A stretch of DNA of 16,044 nucleotides, taken from positions 1 to 16,044 of the forward strand of contig DMZB01000331.1 in NCBI GenBank assembly GCA_003482405.1, in the 5' to 3' direction. The position numbers and the translations under genes were made by a program. Below the pieces are notes generated by a model that saw only the letters and a list, made by a program, of their open reading frames with translations, had not been told where the DNA came from and searched no databases. The DNA comes from Lactobacillus sp. Its GTDB lineage: Bacteria; Bacillota; Bacilli; Lactobacillales; Lactobacillaceae. Positions 13,503 to 16,044 of the stretch are shown here, piece after piece (position 1 is the stretch's first letter; each line of letters opens with the position of its first letter).

Positions 13503-14441
13503 ATGCAAATATCCCCGGTTATTCATATTTCACATCTGCAAAAGCGCTTTGGCAAATTTCAGGCCTTGCACGATGTGACGTTTGACGTCCAACCAGGTGA
13601 AGTCTTTGGCTTCATTGGTCCAAACGGTGCCGGAAAATCGACCACGATTCGCACATTACTAGGTCTTCTGCGTGCAACCAGTGGTACCGCCACGATTTTT
13701 GGTAAAGATGTTTTCCGGAATGCGGTAAGTATTCACAAAAATATTGCCTATGTTCCTGGCGATGTTTACTTATGGCCGAACCTCACTGGTGGTGAAATCA
13801 TCGACCTATTTTTGAAACTCAGCCATCAACGGCATTCCAAACGGACCGACAGTTTGATTAAGGCGTTTGGACTCGACACAAGTAAAAAAGCACGTACGTA
13901 TTCTAAGGGGAACCGCCAAAAAGTTGCTTTGATTGCCGCCCTTTCACAGACAGCCGATTTGTATATCTTCGATGAACCTACTTCAGGCTTAGATCCGCTC
14001 AATGAACAGATTTTTCAAGACGAAGTGAAGGCCCTCAAAGCTGACGGCAAAGCGATTCTGCTATCAAGTCACATCCTGTCTGAAGTCGAGCAGATGTGCG
14101 ATCGTATCGGTATCATCCGTGAAGGTACCATCATTGAAACTGGCACACTCGCTGAAATGCAACACCTAACGCGTACACAAATGACGGTCACTACTAAGAC
14201 ACCACTAACAGACTTGACCAACCAGCCGGGAGTTCATCAACTTAAGCAGTCGGATCCTACTAGCGCAACGTTTGCCGTTGATTCTGACGCCATGACCGTC
14301 GTTACACAATATTTGGCCGCTCACCAACTCTTAACGCTTAAAAGTACCCCGCCGACTTTGGAAGATCTGTTTCTTCGCTATTATGGCAAACAGACTGACC
14401 AAGTAACGAATTCGGAGACAGGAGATGGGACAGATGCCTAA
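13503..14441 (+). CDS. ABC transporter ATP-binding protein (ABC-2 exporter type)
   Basis: The 312-residue ATPase has Walker A GPNGAGKST (39-47), YVPGD (83-87) where a Q-loop is usual, a degenerate signature YSKGNRQKVAL (133-143), Walker B LYIFDEPTSGLDP (153-165) and the H-loop His 190 (LLSSHILSE). The YVPGD and SKGNRQK variants are typical of the ATPases that pair with large COG3559-like exporter permeases. A C-terminal extension of about 90 residues follows the nucleotide-binding domain. AAGGGAG lies about 9 bases before ATG 13503. The gene overlaps the permease start by 8 bases, so the two are translationally coupled. It powers export, perhaps of antimicrobial or toxic compounds, and is divergent from a LytTR regulator. 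Confidence 0.93.
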   Translation: MQISPVIHISHLQKRFGKFQALHDVTFDVQPGEVFGFIGPNGAGKSTTIRTLLGLLRATSGTATIFGKDVFRNAVSIHKNIAYVPGDVYLWPNLTGGEIIDLFLKLSHQRHSKRTDSLIKAFGLDTSKKARTYSKGNRQKVALIAALSQTADLYIFDEPTSGLDPLNEQIFQDEVKALKADGKAILLSSHILSEVEQMCDRIGIIREGTIIETGTLAEMQHLTRTQMTVTTKTPLTDLTNQPGVHQLKQSDPTSATFAVDSDAMTVVTQYLAAHQLLTLKSTPPTLEDLFLRYYGKQTDQVTNSETGDGTDA

Positions 14442-16044
14442 ACGTCCTTTTTTCCAATCAGGCACGTTACTGCGAATCAATTTACGCCGTGATTGGCTTA
14501 GAATCCTAATCTGGTTGATTGCGCTTGGCGGATTATTTGCGAGTGTCGCTGCCAAGTTCAATAACCTTTACGGCAGCAAACATGCCATTGCTCAAATCAC
14601 TACGACGCTCAACACGCCGGCCATGATTTCATTATTTGGTCGGCTCCCCAACGGACCATATAGTTCCGCAGATGTTTTTGCCGGTGAAATGACTGTCTTC
14701 ATGGCAATTTTTGGTGCCATCATGAATTTTACATTAGCTATCGCCCTCACTCGCGGTGATGAAGACAGCGGTCTAACGGAACTGGTGTCAGCACGCTACG
14801 TTGGACCTTATGCAACCTTGATGGCGGCCATTAATGAGCTGTTAATTGTGAACGGACTGCTGGCGTTACTTTATGCCGGTGGACTGCAATTGGCTGGATT
14901 GAATGGTACCAATACTGGTGGCAATTTAGTGCTTGGCATCAGTTTAGGACTCAGTGGTTTAATGTTTGGACTACTGGCGGTCGTTTGCGCGCAATTAGCG
15001 GCCAGTAGCCGTGCCGCCACGAGTCTTGCTTACTTGATTTTTGGCATTATTTATTTGGGCCGCATGTTAACTGACGTTTCACATCCCCGCTACACATGGC
15101 TTTCACCGCTCGGCTGGGTCGAGAAGTTGCAAACATATCGCAGTAATAATTGGCTACCTGCCGGCTTAATGACCGTCACCATTATTTTATTAACCATGCT
15201 CGCAGTTACCCTACGCGCTCATCGCGATCTCAATGCCGGAGTGCTGGCCACCCGTCCCGGTCGTCGTCAAGCTAGTCCATTCTTGCGCGGCCCCGTCACT
15301 TTAGTTGGCCGTCTTGAACGCAACACGATTTTAGCGTGGGTGGTTGGCCTGTTTATCTTCGCGGCGATGTACGGGTCGGTATTTAACACCGTGGCCGACA
15401 TTTTGAAATCCAACCCAATTACCGTAAAACTATTAGCTGATCCTCACACGGCTGCCTTAGCAACAGAACAAGTTTTGAAATCATTTATCGCACTTTTAAT
15501 GATCATTTTTACCGTTTGTGCCATTATTCCTGGAATTCAGATCATTTATCGGTTAGCCACTGACGAACAGCGCGGCACGCTTGAAATGTTGCATGCCCAT
15601 CCAGTTTCACGACTGCGCCTCAATCTTGTATTCACAGGATGGGGCATCGTCACAAGCTTGCTCACATTTGCAGCGGCTGTTACCGGTCTAGCTATCAGCG
15701 CTAACATCGTACTCACTCATTCGTTGCCGATCCACGTCTTTATAAATGGCTTTGCCGCAAACGTATCTGCGCTATTACTCTTTTTAGCGCTCGGCGCTGC
15801 ACTGATTGGTTGGTTACCGCGATTACGTACCCTTTCATGGCTTTATCTAGGCGCAACCTTCTTCATGTCCTACTTTGGTCGATTGTTTGATTTGCCAACG
15901 TGGGCCACAAAGCTTACGCCCTTTGGCTTTATCGGTCATGTGCCGGCAACTTCGCTCAATTGGTCCGTCTTCTGGTGGCAAATTGGATTGGCGCTTTTCT
16001 TGTTCATCGTTGGGTTGATCGGATATCAAGTACGTGATTTAAAT
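14434..16044 (+). CDS. ABC-2 type exporter permease (large, COG3559-like), 3' end outside the window
   Basis: Start ATG 14434 follows AGGAGATGG and overlaps the end of the ATPase gene. The frame stays open for 537 codons to the right edge with no stop, beginning MPKRPFFQSGTLLRINLRRD and reaching GYQVRDLN. Family members are about 530-540 residues, so little should be missing. It has about twelve hydrophobic segments in two similar halves; each half opens with a short basic amphipathic stretch before the first helix (LLRINLRRDWLRILIW at 12-27, and a VGRLERNTILAWVVG stretch after about residue 290) and contains a GEMTVFMAIFGAI- or IFTVCAIIPGI-like helix followed by a RGDEDSGLTELV or TDEQRGTLEML loop. 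This is the duplicated ABC-2 exporter fold. Cargo is unknown; relatives are annotated as antibiotic exporters. Confidence 0.88.
   Translation, partial: MPKRPFFQSGTLLRINLRRDWLRILIWLIALGGLFASVAAKFNNLYGSKHAIAQITTTLNTPAMISLFGRLPNGPYSSADVFAGEMTVFMAIFGAIMNFTLAIALTRGDEDSGLTELVSARYVGPYATLMAAINELLIVNGLLALLYAGGLQLAGLNGTNTGGNLVLGISLGLSGLMFGLLAVVCAQLAASSRAATSLAYLIFGIIYLGRMLTDVSHPRYTWLSPLGWVEKLQTYRSNNWLPAGLMTVTIILLTMLAVTLRAHRDLNAGVLATRPGRRQASPFLRGPVTLVGRLERNTILAWVVGLFIFAAMYGSVFNTVADILKSNPITVKLLADPHTAALATEQVLKSFIALLMIIFTVCAIIPGIQIIYRLATDEQRGTLEMLHAHPVSRLRLNLVFTGWGIVTSLLTFAAAVTGLAISANIVLTHSLPIHVFINGFAANVSALLLFLALGAALIGWLPRLRTLSWLYLGATFFMSYFGRLFDLPTWATKLTPFGFIGHVPATSLNWSVFWWQIGLALFLFIVGLIGYQVRDLN

Noticed and set aside
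1..16044. CRISPR array, tRNA or rRNA genes, insertion sequence
   Set aside because: No regularly spaced repeats, no complete tRNA fold, no rRNA sequence and no transposase with terminal repeats were seen on either strand.

Overview
The window looks like chromosomal DNA of a lactobacillus (Lactobacillaceae), most likely a heterofermentative one. The strongest pointer is a full-length xylulose-5-phosphate/fructose-6-phosphate phosphoketolase. The other genes fit: DegV, YbaK, a YpgQ-like HD protein, a YkcB/YkcC-type glycosyltransferase pair, canonical AGGAGG ribosome-binding sites and sigma-A type promoters. Species cannot be set from sequence reading alone.

Layout. (1) 1-1823: the 3' end of a membrane glycosyltransferase (YkcB-like) and its polyprenyl-phosphate glycosyltransferase partner (YkcC/GtrB-like), ending at a long hairpin shared with a convergent degV-family gene. 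(2) 1875-3838: on the minus strand, a DegV protein and two tandem Nudix hydrolases; the second Nudix gene carries an in-frame stop that cuts off a still-readable C-terminus. A LexA-like box lies in the divergent region. (3) 3981-6290: a visibly AT-rich accessory stretch with a pRiA4b ORF-3-like protein, a palindromic operator, a DUF6978-like protein and a DUF1828/DUF1829-like protein, then a long gene-free region. (4) 6252-6575: no protein gene, but nested long-range complementarity marks an unidentified structured RNA. G-U wobble pairs place it on the plus strand, and a promoter precedes it. (5) 6527-10204: phosphoketolase (xfp) with strong promoter and terminator, and upstream an UTRA-type GntR regulator. 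An 18-19 base palindromic motif occurs upstream of both promoters, so the regulator probably controls both itself and xfp. (6) 10230-11628: a YbaK deacylase and a multi-spanning HESSH protein, diverging from gntR. (7) 11673-13284: an orphan LytTR response regulator and an HD hydrolase in one minus-strand operon. (8) 13373-16044: divergent from it, an ABC exporter (ATPase plus a large ABC-2 permease that runs off the window).

The most interesting parts are the structured RNA at 6309-6480, the GntR-xfp operator pair, and the two-gene DUF6978-DUF1828 cassette in the AT-rich segment.
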